Below, in pieces: positions 44,701 through 52,670 of a stretch of 64,000 nt of DNA (position 1 is the stretch's first letter; every line of letters starts with the position of its first letter). Made by a program: the position numbers and the translations under genes. Origin of the DNA: Methylicorpusculum oleiharenae (GTDB lineage Bacteria; Pseudomonadota; Gammaproteobacteria; Methylococcales; Methylomonadaceae); contig NZ_WUTY02000001.1 in assembly GCF_009828925.2 (NCBI RefSeq), positions 930,001 through 994,000 on the forward strand, given 5' to 3'. Below the pieces are notes generated by a model that saw nothing but the letters and a program-made list of their open reading frames with translations, searched no databases and was not told the origin of the DNA.

Positions 44701-45170
44701 ATGCCCAGCGTATCCAAAAGACACACGCTTTCACCGAGGTTTCGCAAAAAAAACATCTGATCATGCTTTTGCAGTGATTCTGTTGCTTTTGGCGGGCAGT
44801 GCTTGGGCCATAAATAAAATACCGCAAAATGGAGACCCGACACTTCAACCAGAGAAACCGAAGCCGTATATTCCAGAGCGATGCCTTTAGCATGGCGCCA
44901 GGTCAGAGGAAATACCGGAAGATAACGTTCGGTCTCAATAATTTTCCACCATTCCTGTTGCCATTGGTTCAGTTCGATGCCGGGCACTAACTGATCCAAC
45001 GAAGTGCCTTGCAAGGCGTTGGGTCCATAGCCCATCGTTTCAGCAAAACGCTGATTAAAATAACCGACGATGCCGGCCTGATCCACCCATAAACTCGCAA
45101 CCGGAGCCTGCTCCAAGGCAGCCAGTTTGGCGACCGTTTTGGGCAATTTTGACCATACCGAGGTGTTCAT
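41721..45170 (-). CDS. hybrid sensor histidine kinase (PAS x3, HisKA, HATPase, REC x2, HPt)
   Basis: This 1149-residue protein has three PAS-like domains (about residues 12-110, 125-240, 260-380). The dimerisation and phosphorylation domain follows, with FLANMSHEIRTPLNAIIG (His near 405), and then an ATPase domain with SSTTRNYGGTGLGLSISKHL. The first receiver is degenerate (LLIMENE in place of the acidic pair, LLDWNMP kept). The second is intact (VLVVEDNEINQVVV, LMDLQMPEMDGYEA). An HPt domain (AHQIKGVAGNLQ) ends the relay. No membrane segment is evident, so it should sense a cytoplasmic signal. It probably feeds the REC-GGDEF protein 22 nt downstream. Confidence 0.93.
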   Translation of the reverse strand: MNTSVWSKLPKTVAKLAALEQAPVASLWVDQAGIVGYFNQRFAETMGYGPNALQGTSLDQLVPGIELNQWQQEWWKIIETERYLPVFPLTWRHAKGIALEYTASVSLVEVSGLHFAVFYLWPKHCPPKATESLQKHDQMFFLRNLGESVCLLDTLGIIRFTNTAFCKLAGGLESDLMGLPLLEIISPTKSYLTRVWDVLQQQRSNSEYEFRNLAGKTVHVRMTVVQLSDNESDFARYLVSFVDITEQIKIARELELQNGSFERLASNVPGFIYKFRMTPDGLFSFPYASRGCKEVFGVEPASVKNDATPIVNTIHPDDFPMFQESILESAMHLNPWNFEARQKTSNGEWKWFHAASRPQLQDNGDIIWEGLVMDVTSRKKVEEELAKAKLAAEASASAKADFLANMSHEIRTPLNAIIGLNRLVLKSELTKVQRDYLNKVQLSSENLLGIINNILDFSKIESGKLVIEHIEFNLDKVLENIGTMLEPIAAEKRLELLVDRGIGVPLLMIGDPLRIVQVLTNLCSNAIKFTSQGEVIIAVESVFNKGEEALRFSVKDTGIGLSEQQISRIFESFTQADSSTTRNYGGTGLGLSISKHLIEHMGGEIGVNSIEGVGSEFYFTLPLNVLPDAQPGSVMPAELEGWHVLLIMENETGCAIFEKMLHDLRFKVTVCSLRAMSLEQILDNQQKSQHVPHELVLLDWNMPANQKQVIINALESDGFGSQTPIIINISSLESESIKKLSHRFSNISFLNKPSTPSCLMDAILNASGKEALIRTIQAKHDSRNLAFYEASVRGTRVLVVEDNEINQVVVRKTLEAAGVSIDIAGNGREAVDCLSSAADGYYNAVLMDLQMPEMDGYEATLTLRKNPRFDNLPIIAMTAHTIESDKQKCLEAGMQDHVGKPIEPELLFSKLAKWTTSRHQYPSDPTSATSVRPPEVISTNPYPLQNLVSVNVYSALHLLQGDEKLLLRLLLKFAGEQKETPEQFKALLNDNEWDKAAEKAHQIKGVAGNLQITAVFDVAKKLETAFRNHENAELSRLLADYAAAIHGFVNEIAHWRFEEPELHTHVADTDEILLTGTDLNEIVTLFDKLIGFLEANNWHAEDCLEHINVRLGEVYAHEMKRIKNHLEDLEFQAAADCVRKLRERLHAPI

Positions 45171-45243
45171 CAGAAAAATCGACTCCGTAATGACATTAAA
45201 AACTCAGGAACGCGCACGAAACAAATCAAGCAAAACGAACGGC

Positions 45244-46986
45244 TTAATCACTGGGCTCATCAAGTGTGGGCCGAAGATTAAAAATAGTGGGTAACCGAAA
45301 GTTCATCATACCGAGTGCAATTAGCCAGGAAAAAATGGCGCCAATCAATGCGATTTTTGCAGCGCTCCACCCACCCACCAATGCAGCGGGAATGGCCGCC
45401 GCCAAACCGAATAACGCCAGTGTCAATAAACCGAATGAACAACCCACGACAAAAAACAGTTGTCTGCGCCACCGGGTCAAACGCACCTGATAAGCTTGAT
45501 CGACGCCCGGCTGGCGGACCCAGGTTGACGCATCTGCCGGCACAAAAAACGGCTTGCGTGAGTAGGCATCGCGCCAGCTGTCAATCAACAACTCACTCAC
45601 TTCATTTAAACGATGTGCGGTTATCCAGCCTAAGTGTTTGAAGCGTTTATAAAATCTGGCGCGCAACCACAGACTGCAACTAAAAATGCCCCCAGCCAAT
45701 GTATAAAAAGGTTTACGCCAAAAAACCCGGGTTTCCTTGATTAAGGTATTGTCCAGCAAAAATGACGCATTCGTCATTCCAATCTGACTGATGATCATGG
45801 CGGCCGACAAGCGATGTGCAAAACCGGGCACATCCGGCAAGTAATCACCTAAAAAGCCGATCAGAGCCGAAGTCAATACGGCGCCTTCTTCGGATGCAGC
45901 GGCTTGTCTACTGTGAATCGCATCAAAAAGCGCTTCTGCATCCTGCCAGTTATCTGTCAATAATTCCGACCGGATACCCATGATGTAACCCGTCACTTTC
46001 CATAAATGCAAAAAAGCTTCCTTTTGTTCCAGATTAAGCGGTAAGCCCCATTTTTCCAAGCCCCGGGGAATGACCAGACCAAAGGTCAACAAGGTATAAG
46101 CCAGGTCCTCCTGATTAACGGGAACACCCAGTTTTTCTGAATCCCAAGGCGTTTGCACCTGACTTAACTGTTCAGCGAAGGTCTGCGGCTGCTCTTTGTT
46201 GCCCCAGGGTTTGAAACTGTCCGGTTCCGTGAGCATGAAACGCATTGAGGCATGCAGAAAACGCACTTTTTTAGCGGTGATATAGCCTTTTCCCCACAGA
46301 TAACGTTTCGGTTTACCGCGTAACAGCTCAATCTGCTCGGCTATTTTTTCGGAGTCGGCCGGAGTGCCGGTTTCACCTGCCGTGCGAATCAGGCGAGAGC
46401 CTTGCTGTTGCCATCGCCCCTCGGCATCAAGCATGTTAAGCGCTTCCAAAAGTAAAACATCGTCCTGAACCGCAGCATCTTCAGCAACTTTGATTCCACC
46501 TTTATCCATACAGGCCGCCAGCATCAAACCGGTTTCATAAATACGTTGAAAAATATATTGGTGATCACGCAGTTTATCGGTTTTGTACAAAGCCGGAATG
46601 CCGTTTTTCATCAAATAACAAGCGGGCAAACTGCCTGAATACAAAATAAGCAACATTATCAACGAGTTCTGTTGCCATAATTTAGAGCCTTGTTCAAGCT
46701 TTGCGGCATCGACCCAATCCGGCGCTTCCATCGGATCAAAATAATCAACAATCTCCTCGGGCATGTTTTTCAGCCAGTTCGCAAGTCGCGAATCATTGAC
46801 CAAAGCCAACTCAGGGTCTTGAATCAGTTTATCGGCCATCAGCAGCATCGAGTTATAACCCAAGCGGCCGATAGACTCGCTGCCTTTTTTAGGCAGCAGG
46901 GCGGCCACTAATGCGTCCACTTCCGGATCGGCCAATTGCCGATAAGCATCAAGGTCGATATTTCCCCAAATTGACTGGCTACCCAT
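45244..46986 (-). CDS. MpaB/DUF2236-family oxygenase-like protein
   Basis: This 580-residue protein has the DUF2236 pattern: VRFLHASMRFMLTEPD near residue 243, NQEDLAYTLLTFGLVIPRGL near residue 300 and FLHLWKVTGYIMGIRSELL near residue 345. The family contains heme b oxygenases of the latex-clearing/rubber-oxygenase type and fungal MpaB. Two hydrophobic segments near the C-terminus (LFFVVGCSFGLLTLALFGLAA; AALVGGWSAAKIALIGAIFS) suggest membrane association. The substrate is unknown. It reads in the same direction as the kinase gene, with a 73-bp gap. Confidence 0.82.
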   Translation of the reverse strand: MGSQSIWGNIDLDAYRQLADPEVDALVAALLPKKGSESIGRLGYNSMLLMADKLIQDPELALVNDSRLANWLKNMPEEIVDYFDPMEAPDWVDAAKLEQGSKLWQQNSLIMLLILYSGSLPACYLMKNGIPALYKTDKLRDHQYIFQRIYETGLMLAACMDKGGIKVAEDAAVQDDVLLLEALNMLDAEGRWQQQGSRLIRTAGETGTPADSEKIAEQIELLRGKPKRYLWGKGYITAKKVRFLHASMRFMLTEPDSFKPWGNKEQPQTFAEQLSQVQTPWDSEKLGVPVNQEDLAYTLLTFGLVIPRGLEKWGLPLNLEQKEAFLHLWKVTGYIMGIRSELLTDNWQDAEALFDAIHSRQAAASEEGAVLTSALIGFLGDYLPDVPGFAHRLSAAMIISQIGMTNASFLLDNTLIKETRVFWRKPFYTLAGGIFSCSLWLRARFYKRFKHLGWITAHRLNEVSELLIDSWRDAYSRKPFFVPADASTWVRQPGVDQAYQVRLTRWRRQLFFVVGCSFGLLTLALFGLAAAIPAALVGGWSAAKIALIGAIFSWLIALGMMNFRLPTIFNLRPTLDEPSD

Positions 46987-47301
46987 GGATTCCCCTCTCT
47001 AAAGTAATCACGTTTATTATGGCTAAAGTTTCATTGATCAAGCTGTAAACCCATCCGGGTAATTAATCTGATAGCTCTGATGCCCTTCTGGGATCAGACT
47101 GATTTACTACCCTTTGAAATTCAGCGTGTTAAGCGGGTAATCATAGTCAATCAAAGCAAACATGCCAGAAAACAGGTATTGACTTCAGCTTTTCCCAACT
47201 TGAAGGAAAAAAAGGTAACGGTGATGATATGGACTCCTCCTCTCCCCTAAACGGTGTCAAAATACACCGACTAATTTAACCGGAAGAAAGAGGAGCCTGT
47301 C

Positions 47302-48315
47302 ATGAATCGTAACGTAATGGGTTTGGATATTGCAAAGCAAGTATTTCATTTGTTCTCGATGAAAGATGGCAAAGCCGTGAAAAAGAAGTTGAAGCGTTCT
47401 GAGTTGTTGGCGTTTATCGCACAACTGCCAGTGAGCTTGATCGCGATGGAAGCGTGTGGTGGAGCGCATCATTGGGCTCGGGAGTTTGCAGCCTTGGGCC
47501 ACGAAGTGGTGTTATTGAACGCCCGCTTCGTTAAGGCCTTCGGAGTCGGCAACAAAAACGATTTCAATGACGCCGAAGCGATTTTCACCGCAGCCTGTCA
47601 GCCGAACAAACGCACCGTGGCAGTAAAAACGATCGAGCAACAAGATTTAACGATGTTACACGGTATTCGCCGAGGCAGGGTCGACGAACGAACGGCCTTG
47701 GCCAACCAAATACGTGGGCATTTGGCCGAACGGGGCATGGTGTTGCCGCGTGGCGTAAATCAGCTCAGAAAACAACTACCGGAGATACTGGAGGATGGCG
47801 ATAATCAGCTCAGTGCGCTAAGCCGCCGGCTTGTGGCCACGCAGTATCAGGCCCTGAAAGACTTGGACGAAGCAATCAAAGCACTGGAACGGGAAATTAG
47901 CGCGGTCTGTCAGCAACATGCCTTAAGCCGTCGCTTGGTCGATATACCGGGTATCGGCCCTTTGACCGCCGTGTTGGCGGCAGCCGATGTCGGGGACGGC
48001 AAGGACTATCATTCGAGCCGTGATTACGCGGCCAGCTTGGGCGTGGTGCCCCGGCAACACAGTAGTGGGGACAAACAGGTCTTGCTGGGCATCAGTAAGC
48101 GCGGCAATCGGTCGTTGCGGACCTCGTTGATTCACGGCGCACGGTCGGTGCTGAAATACTGCGGCGATAAAAGCGATCCCTTGAGCCTGTGGCTCAAACG
48201 CCTGATCGAACGGCGCGGTTTCAATAAAGCAGCCGTGGCGCTAGCCAACAAGAATGCCCGGATCATCTGGGCCTTGGCAACGCGCGACGGGGACTATGTA
48301 CCGCAAACGGCCTAG
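47302..48315 (+). CDS. IS110-family DEDD/serine transposase
   Basis: This 337-residue transposase has the RuvC-like N-terminal domain (VMGLDIAKQVFHLF, then SLIAMEACGGAHHWAREFA and NDFNDAEAIFTAA carrying the acidic residues). The C-terminal Transposase_20 domain (LVDIPGIGPLTAVLAAADVG, YAASLGVVPRQHSSGDKQV) holds the likely catalytic Ser. A coiled coil lies between (about 175-210). The frame is complete, with a strong ribosome-binding site (AGAGGAGCC). It is more GC-rich than the neighbouring genes, as expected for recent arrival. Confidence 0.95.
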   Translation: MNRNVMGLDIAKQVFHLFSMKDGKAVKKKLKRSELLAFIAQLPVSLIAMEACGGAHHWAREFAALGHEVVLLNARFVKAFGVGNKNDFNDAEAIFTAACQPNKRTVAVKTIEQQDLTMLHGIRRGRVDERTALANQIRGHLAERGMVLPRGVNQLRKQLPEILEDGDNQLSALSRRLVATQYQALKDLDEAIKALEREISAVCQQHALSRRLVDIPGIGPLTAVLAAADVGDGKDYHSSRDYAASLGVVPRQHSSGDKQVLLGISKRGNRSLRTSLIHGARSVLKYCGDKSDPLSLWLKRLIERRGFNKAAVALANKNARIIWALATRDGDYVPQTA

Positions 48316-48666
48316 TAACTGAAAGACCGGGTTATCCACCCTTGCCCCACCGCCTCCACGCGATGGAAGGGTTCCGGCGCTGGGCCAAGCGTGGATAACC
48401 CTCAAACCGGTGATGTAAAAGAGTTCAACAGATTGCGGAGGCAAGAGAACTTAATGTGATGACGATCAACAGGTCAGACCGGTGCTTTTGAAGTCCGTTT
48501 TACCCAGAGATTCTTGGAAATCGTTACGGTGGTTGAGACAAAAGCACGCGGATAGATTCATCAGGGCCCGAAGGTCATAAGTGCCTTCACAAAGAGGCCG
48601 AATATATGGCGGCAATCTCGATCTCTGTTGGAAACATCATTTTTTAAGCAATCTTGGCTTGCAATT
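48316..48666 (+). ncRNA. probable guide (bridge/seek) RNA region of the IS1111-type element
   Basis: The 350-bp non-coding right end has strong secondary structure. GGGTTATCCACC (48329-48340) pairs with GTGGATAACCC (48391-48401), and CCTTGCCC/GGGCCAAG extend the stem, giving about 17 of 20 paired. Known IS1111-type elements encode their target-specifying RNA in this position. The RNA ends and the target-pairing loops are not determined here. Confidence 0.55.
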
Positions 48667-48708
48667 GGGGAGGAGTCCATATATGGGTAAAAGAGGAATG
48701 AATCCTTT

Positions 48709-48840
48709 CATACTGAAAAATCGTTCGACTTCATTATAAGGTACGGGGTGTCTGTCGAGGACCGCCGTGAACCCATCCATGGAGGCTTGACGGCAGCATC
48801 AATGCTGCCGACATCCTCGCCAAACACCTCGCGCTTTATA
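48709..48840 (+). repeat. dispersed repeat, family C copy 3
   Basis: The sequence CATACTGAAAAATCG, CTGTCGAGGACCGCCGTGAA, CCATGG, TTGACGGCAGC and CATCCTCGCCAAACAC repeats the order of the copy at 21790-21936 on the other strand. It begins about 30 bp beyond the insertion sequence. Confidence 0.75.
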
Positions 48841-48869
48841 GATACCAGAGGTTTTTTTGATTTGATAGC

Positions 48870-48902
48870 AGCAAGGAAGCGCTGATCAAGGCGCTTCCTG
48901 CT
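48870..48902. terminator. stem-loop downstream of the membrane-protein gene
   Basis: GCAAGGAAGCGC (48871-48882) pairs with GCGCTTCCTGC (48891-48901) with one bulge and an 8-nt loop. It lies just beyond the minus-strand stop at 48920. No T run follows on that strand, so the call is tentative. Confidence 0.45.
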
Positions 48903-48919
48903 CAAAGGGGGTTCGGGAA

Positions 48920-49966
48920 CTAGCGAGTAAAGCGAATATACTGACGATAAGGCGAATCATTTTTCCAGGTGAAGGCTTCCGTGTAGTAATGCAAAAGCCC
49001 CAGATAACCGATCAAACCCAGCGTAACGGCTTTTCGAATTTCAAACCCGAACAGGTATTCACTCAGCACACTGACAAACGCATCACCGTATTGCTGCAAG
49101 AAAAAAGTAATCAGTACCGACAATAACGGTAACACGACAAACACAGGGATATTCCACCGCTTCGCCCAGCGGTAAATTGAATTCTTAGGCTCAAGGTTAT
49201 GGCGATTGTAATCGTGCGTCACGTAAAACAGATACGCAGTCATGTCATGGACCAGGCGCGGCACTAAAATGGCTAAAAGAAAATACTGGTGTACGAAAAG
49301 ATAAAAACTGCTGACGACCAGCAAGGTATTGGCCCATAGAAAAAGCCAGCCGAAGCGGGTCTGAACATAGCGCTGACAAATGGCCGTTACTAATATCAAC
49401 CCGGCACAGAGCGCACCGGATGAGTATTGCAGCCATTCAGACTGTTGTCCGGTAAGGCTGTTTTTCAAAAAAATGCCTATATAAATCAAAACACCGGCCG
49501 CCACGCTCAACCCCAATAAAACATGAAAAGCCCAAGACGGAAGCTTGCAAATGCCTCTTGCTACTCCATGCTGCTGTTTTAACACATGAAAAACAGTCCA
49601 GGCCGCTACCATGACATAAAGCGCTTTATAGGGTAAATACAAACTGCCCAACCCGAAAAATACCGCAACAAAGGCTGTCATCCAAAGGATTTTGTGTTTG
49701 TAAAATCCAAAATACTCCCGGTTAGTGGTTAGCAACAGCGCACTGGCAATGATATGTGGAGTACCAAAAAAAAGTGAGAACAGAATAAAGTGTGTGGGAC
49801 TGCTGGGCAGGTTATCTCGCAAATAATGACCCCAAAACAACGCATCCGAAAATTGCAGGGAAAGGCATAAAGGGATAATCAGGTATAAACCTAACAGAAG
49901 ACGGAATGACACCGCCACGTTTTCTTGAACGGCGATCGCGTTTTCGTAAAGACCTTGAGCCGACAT
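48920..49966 (-). CDS. polytopic membrane protein of unknown function
   Basis: This is a 348-residue protein with about nine hydrophobic segments. Notable conserved-looking polar patches are FFGTPHIIASALLLTTNREY, AAWTVFHVLKQQHGVARG, VHDMTAYLFYVTHDYNRHN and HYYTEAFTWKNDSPYRQYI at the C-terminus. Several His and Asp residues lie at membrane borders and could bind a metal, as in membrane di-iron or carotenoid-cleavage enzymes, but no named family is recognised. It stands alone, with its own promoter region. Confidence 0.78.
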   Translation of the reverse strand: MSAQGLYENAIAVQENVAVSFRLLLGLYLIIPLCLSLQFSDALFWGHYLRDNLPSSPTHFILFSLFFGTPHIIASALLLTTNREYFGFYKHKILWMTAFVAVFFGLGSLYLPYKALYVMVAAWTVFHVLKQQHGVARGICKLPSWAFHVLLGLSVAAGVLIYIGIFLKNSLTGQQSEWLQYSSGALCAGLILVTAICQRYVQTRFGWLFLWANTLLVVSSFYLFVHQYFLLAILVPRLVHDMTAYLFYVTHDYNRHNLEPKNSIYRWAKRWNIPVFVVLPLLSVLITFFLQQYGDAFVSVLSEYLFGFEIRKAVTLGLIGYLGLLHYYTEAFTWKNDSPYRQYIRFTR

Positions 49967-50095
49967 GATGTTTAACCTGATTCTAATGATGAAAGAAAAA
50001 GCAATCGAGGATGAATTTCTTAAATAATTTTGCCACGATTGATTAGAATGAAGTTTAAACTTACACCCAATTCCAGGACGCTATCAAGTTTAAAA

Positions 50096-50509
50096 ATGAA
50101 TTTTGAATTACACCCGCAACTGAATCGCGACTGTTTTTTTATTGGCCGTCTTGATCTATGCCAGATTTTATTAATGAATGACAGTCAATATCCCTGGTTC
50201 ATTCTGGTACCTGAAAGTGCCGGTATTCAGGAAATCTATCAACTCAATCCTGCACAAAGAGCGCTATTGCAAGACGAATCATGCCGGGTTGCCGAGTATT
50301 TGGCAGATCATTTTAAAGCGGACAAAATGAATATCGCAGCAATTGGCAACGTAGTATCGCAACTGCATATTCATCATATCGTCAGGTACCGGACCGATAA
50401 GGCCTGGCCTTCACCGGTATGGGGTAAATATGATGCAGTGCCTTATAATCCGGAGAGAAAAGCGGAATTAATAACACTTGTAAGGCAAGATCTGGGGTTT
50501 TCTTTTTAA
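50096..50509 (+). CDS. HIT-family protein
   Basis: This 137-residue protein has the HIT fold with the motif VVSQLHIHHIVRYRTDKAWPSPVWG near residues 85-110, in which QLHIH takes the place of the HxHxH triad. This is typical of a bacterial subgroup of nucleotide hydrolases or transferases with the first His replaced by Gln. The start is taken at the ATG at 50096 (MNFELHPQLNRDC) because the family starts this way; in-frame starts at 50030 (TTG) and 50048 exist. The physiological substrate is unknown. Confidence 0.85.
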   Translation: MNFELHPQLNRDCFFIGRLDLCQILLMNDSQYPWFILVPESAGIQEIYQLNPAQRALLQDESCRVAEYLADHFKADKMNIAAIGNVVSQLHIHHIVRYRTDKAWPSPVWGKYDAVPYNPERKAELITLVRQDLGFSF

Positions 50510-50616
50510 GAGGTCTTTCACTTTCCGGTTTTGTTCAGATTCTGCAGTGACGGTTATAAACAGCCACTACAGATTCCGTCAGCTTGATTTACGATGACTA
50601 TCGAAAACGTCTTGAT

Positions 50617-51009
50617 CTAGTTGAGTAAAAATTCGGTGAAAAACAAATCACGGAAACCGTCACTGTTTTCGTATTTATCCAGCGCGGCCCTGATCGCATC
50701 AAGCGTTTCTTTTCTTAAGGCTTCACGCTGTTCCATGGTGGCAAGATCTGCTTCATTTCTGCCGCTAAACAACATAATCAGCTCATGCCTCAAAGCCGGC
50801 ATATGTTTTTTTATTTTCTCTACATTTTCTTTGCCTTCGACCAGTAGCTGAACATTGATCAACAAATATTTTTTTTGTCCGGCCAAATTCACGGTAAACT
50901 TGGGCGTCATCTCCAAATATTCAAGGACAGGCTCTACTTTTTCTTCATCTTCGGCAACTGCAAAACCGGGCACGATAAAAAAACATAACAGTAACAAAAA
51001 AATGTGCAC
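50617..51009 (-). CDS. orphan FliL-like protein
   Basis: This 130-residue protein has a signal sequence (MHIFLLLLCFFIVPGFAVAE) and the FliL domain: YLEMTPKFTVNLAGQKKYLLINVQLL, then RHELIMLFSGRNEADLATMEQREALRKE and FFTEFLLN. Flagellar FliL is an inner-membrane protein supporting stator function. No flagellar genes are nearby, so this is a dispersed FliL-domain protein like those linked to surface attachment or motility in other gammaproteobacteria. Confidence 0.85.
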   Translation of the reverse strand: MHIFLLLLCFFIVPGFAVAEDEEKVEPVLEYLEMTPKFTVNLAGQKKYLLINVQLLVEGKENVEKIKKHMPALRHELIMLFSGRNEADLATMEQREALRKETLDAIRAALDKYENSDGFRDLFFTEFLLN

Positions 51010-51089
51010 AACGAACTCCTAAACATATTAATTCAATGAGCCTAAGTATAGGCTAACTCCATCCAACTGACGATTTCATCACTAAGCAC

Positions 51090-52109
51090 ATGAAAAAACC
51101 CATTCCCATCGGCCCTATCATGATTGATGTTGAAGGCATCAATTTGACAGCTTACGATCGAGAAAAACTGAGCCACCCGAATACCGGAGCCCTGATTCTT
51201 TTTTCAAGAAATTATGAGCACCCAAAACAAATTGTGGAACTGATCACCGCAATCCGTTCCGCACGCAAAGGTCCCCTGCTTATTGCGGTGGACCAGGAGG
51301 GTGGCAGGGTTCAGCGATTCAAAGAGGGTTTTACCCGTTTGCCCCCAGCTTGCCGTTATAAAAACCATCCGGATCTGGCCGAACAGGCCGGATGGCTGAT
51401 GGCCGCTGAATTACTGGCTGTTGGCGTCGACTTGAGTTTTGCACCGGTACTTGATATTGATTGTGGTATCAGCGAAGTCATCGGTGATCGTTCTTTTTCC
51501 GAAGACTCAACCCTCGCCACACAACTGGCAGGTGAATTCCGGTCTGGAATGAACAGAGCCGGCATGGCGGCTGTTGGCAAACATTTTCCTGGGCACGGTG
51601 CGGTCGCAGCCGATTCGCACCTTGCCTTACCGGTGGACGAACGCGATTTTTCCGAAATCTGGGAAAATGATATTCAGCCCTTCAAAAAGCTCATTGCGGA
51701 TGGACTAGAAGGCATTATGCCCGCCCATGTGGTTTATCCGGCTGTGGACGATAAACCGGCCGGATTTTCAGTCAAATGGATTCAGCAGATATTGCGACAG
51801 GAATTACAGTTTAACGGCACTGTTTTCAGTGACGATCTGAGCATGGAAGGTGCCGCTTTTGCCGGTAGTATTTCAGATCGCGCTTTTCTGGCTCAAGAAG
51901 CCGGCTGCGATATGATATTGGTCTGCAATAATCCAAAAGGTGCAGAACAAGTCCTGGATGCGTTGCCGATTAAAACCGACCCACTTCGTGAACACCGCTT
52001 AATAGCCATGCTCGGCAAACCGCAAATGAATGCTGAAACACTGAAAGCCAACACTCAATGGCAGACTATTTCGCAACAAATCAATCAAATGACCCATGAA
52101 CCTGCTTGA
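51090..52109 (+). CDS. nagZ: beta-N-acetylhexosaminidase NagZ
   Basis: NagZ (339 aa, family GH3) removes GlcNAc from anhydro-muropeptides in the cytoplasm during cell-wall recycling. The family pattern is clear: LIAVDQEGGRVQRFKEGFT near residue 65, the catalytic loop KHFPGHGAVAADSH near residue 165 and VFSDDLSMEGA near residue 245 with the nucleophile Asp. There is no signal peptide, as expected. hpt overlaps its 3' end by 14 nt. It complements AmgK/MurU encoded about 11 kb to the left. Confidence 0.95.
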   Translation: MKKPIPIGPIMIDVEGINLTAYDREKLSHPNTGALILFSRNYEHPKQIVELITAIRSARKGPLLIAVDQEGGRVQRFKEGFTRLPPACRYKNHPDLAEQAGWLMAAELLAVGVDLSFAPVLDIDCGISEVIGDRSFSEDSTLATQLAGEFRSGMNRAGMAAVGKHFPGHGAVAADSHLALPVDERDFSEIWENDIQPFKKLIADGLEGIMPAHVVYPAVDDKPAGFSVKWIQQILRQELQFNGTVFSDDLSMEGAAFAGSISDRAFLAQEAGCDMILVCNNPKGAEQVLDALPIKTDPLREHRLIAMLGKPQMNAETLKANTQWQTISQQINQMTHEPA

Positions 52110-52638
52110 AGAAATCGAACACGTAAAAGCAACTGCCGAGTTATTGCATAATCAACATGAGGTCGATGCCGCAATCGATACTATGGCGGAAAAAATCAAC
52201 CTGCTGCTGGCGGACCGGAATCCGGTCTTTTTATGTGTCATGAATGGCGGCATGGTCATTGGCGGCAAACTGTTGACTCGCCTCACGATGCCGTTGACTT
52301 TAGATGCCATTAACGCCAGCCGTTATCAGAACAAGACGGTTGGTAATACCATTGAATGGATTCTAAAACCCAAGACACCTTTGCAAGGTAGAACGGTGCT
52401 GATTGTTGACGACATTCTGGACGAAGGACTGACGCTGGCGGCTATCGGCCGATATTGCAAGGAAGAGGGCGCAACGTCGGTTTACAGCGCTGTTCTGGTT
52501 GATAAAATGATTGACCAGACAAAACCCATACAAGCCGATTTTGTGGGACTTGAAGTAGAAAACCGTTATTTGTTCGGCAACGGCATGGATTACAAAGGTT
52601 ATCTGCGTAATGCCCCCGGCATTTATGCCTGCCGGTAA
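52096..52638 (+). CDS. hpt: hypoxanthine-guanine phosphoribosyltransferase
   Basis: This 180-residue purine-salvage enzyme makes IMP or GMP from the base and PRPP. The PRPP-binding motif VLIVDDILDEGLTLA lies near residue 100 and the flexible-loop region ALVDKMI follows. The overlap with nagZ and the 32-nt gap to mtiP suggest one transcription unit. A likely link: MtiP releases hypoxanthine, which this enzyme salvages. Confidence 0.92.
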   Translation: MNLLEEIEHVKATAELLHNQHEVDAAIDTMAEKINLLLADRNPVFLCVMNGGMVIGGKLLTRLTMPLTLDAINASRYQNKTVGNTIEWILKPKTPLQGRTVLIVDDILDEGLTLAAIGRYCKEEGATSVYSAVLVDKMIDQTKPIQADFVGLEVENRYLFGNGMDYKGYLRNAPGIYACR

Positions 52639-52670
52639 ATGCCCGTTCCTCACCTTCCGGAATACAAAAC

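Larger units (their letters stand above)
47231..48678 (+). mobile_element. IS110-family (IS1111-type) insertion sequence
   Basis: The element carries one transposase gene. Short inverted ends, GGACTCCTCC at 47231-47240 and GGAGGAGTCC at 48669-48678, bound 1448 bp. ATAT occurs on both outer sides. The left non-coding part is only about 70 bp while the right one is about 350 bp, the pattern of the IS1111 subgroup, whose guide RNA lies 3' of the transposase gene. The ends are set by sequence only; IS1111 elements can have sub-terminal repeats, so true tips may differ by a few bases. Gene and ends look intact. Confidence 0.85.

Noticed and set aside
47020-47230. Stem CTGATGCCC/GGGATCAG left of the insertion sequence
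   Set aside because: It has a bulge and no T tract, and no clear gene ends close enough to need it.
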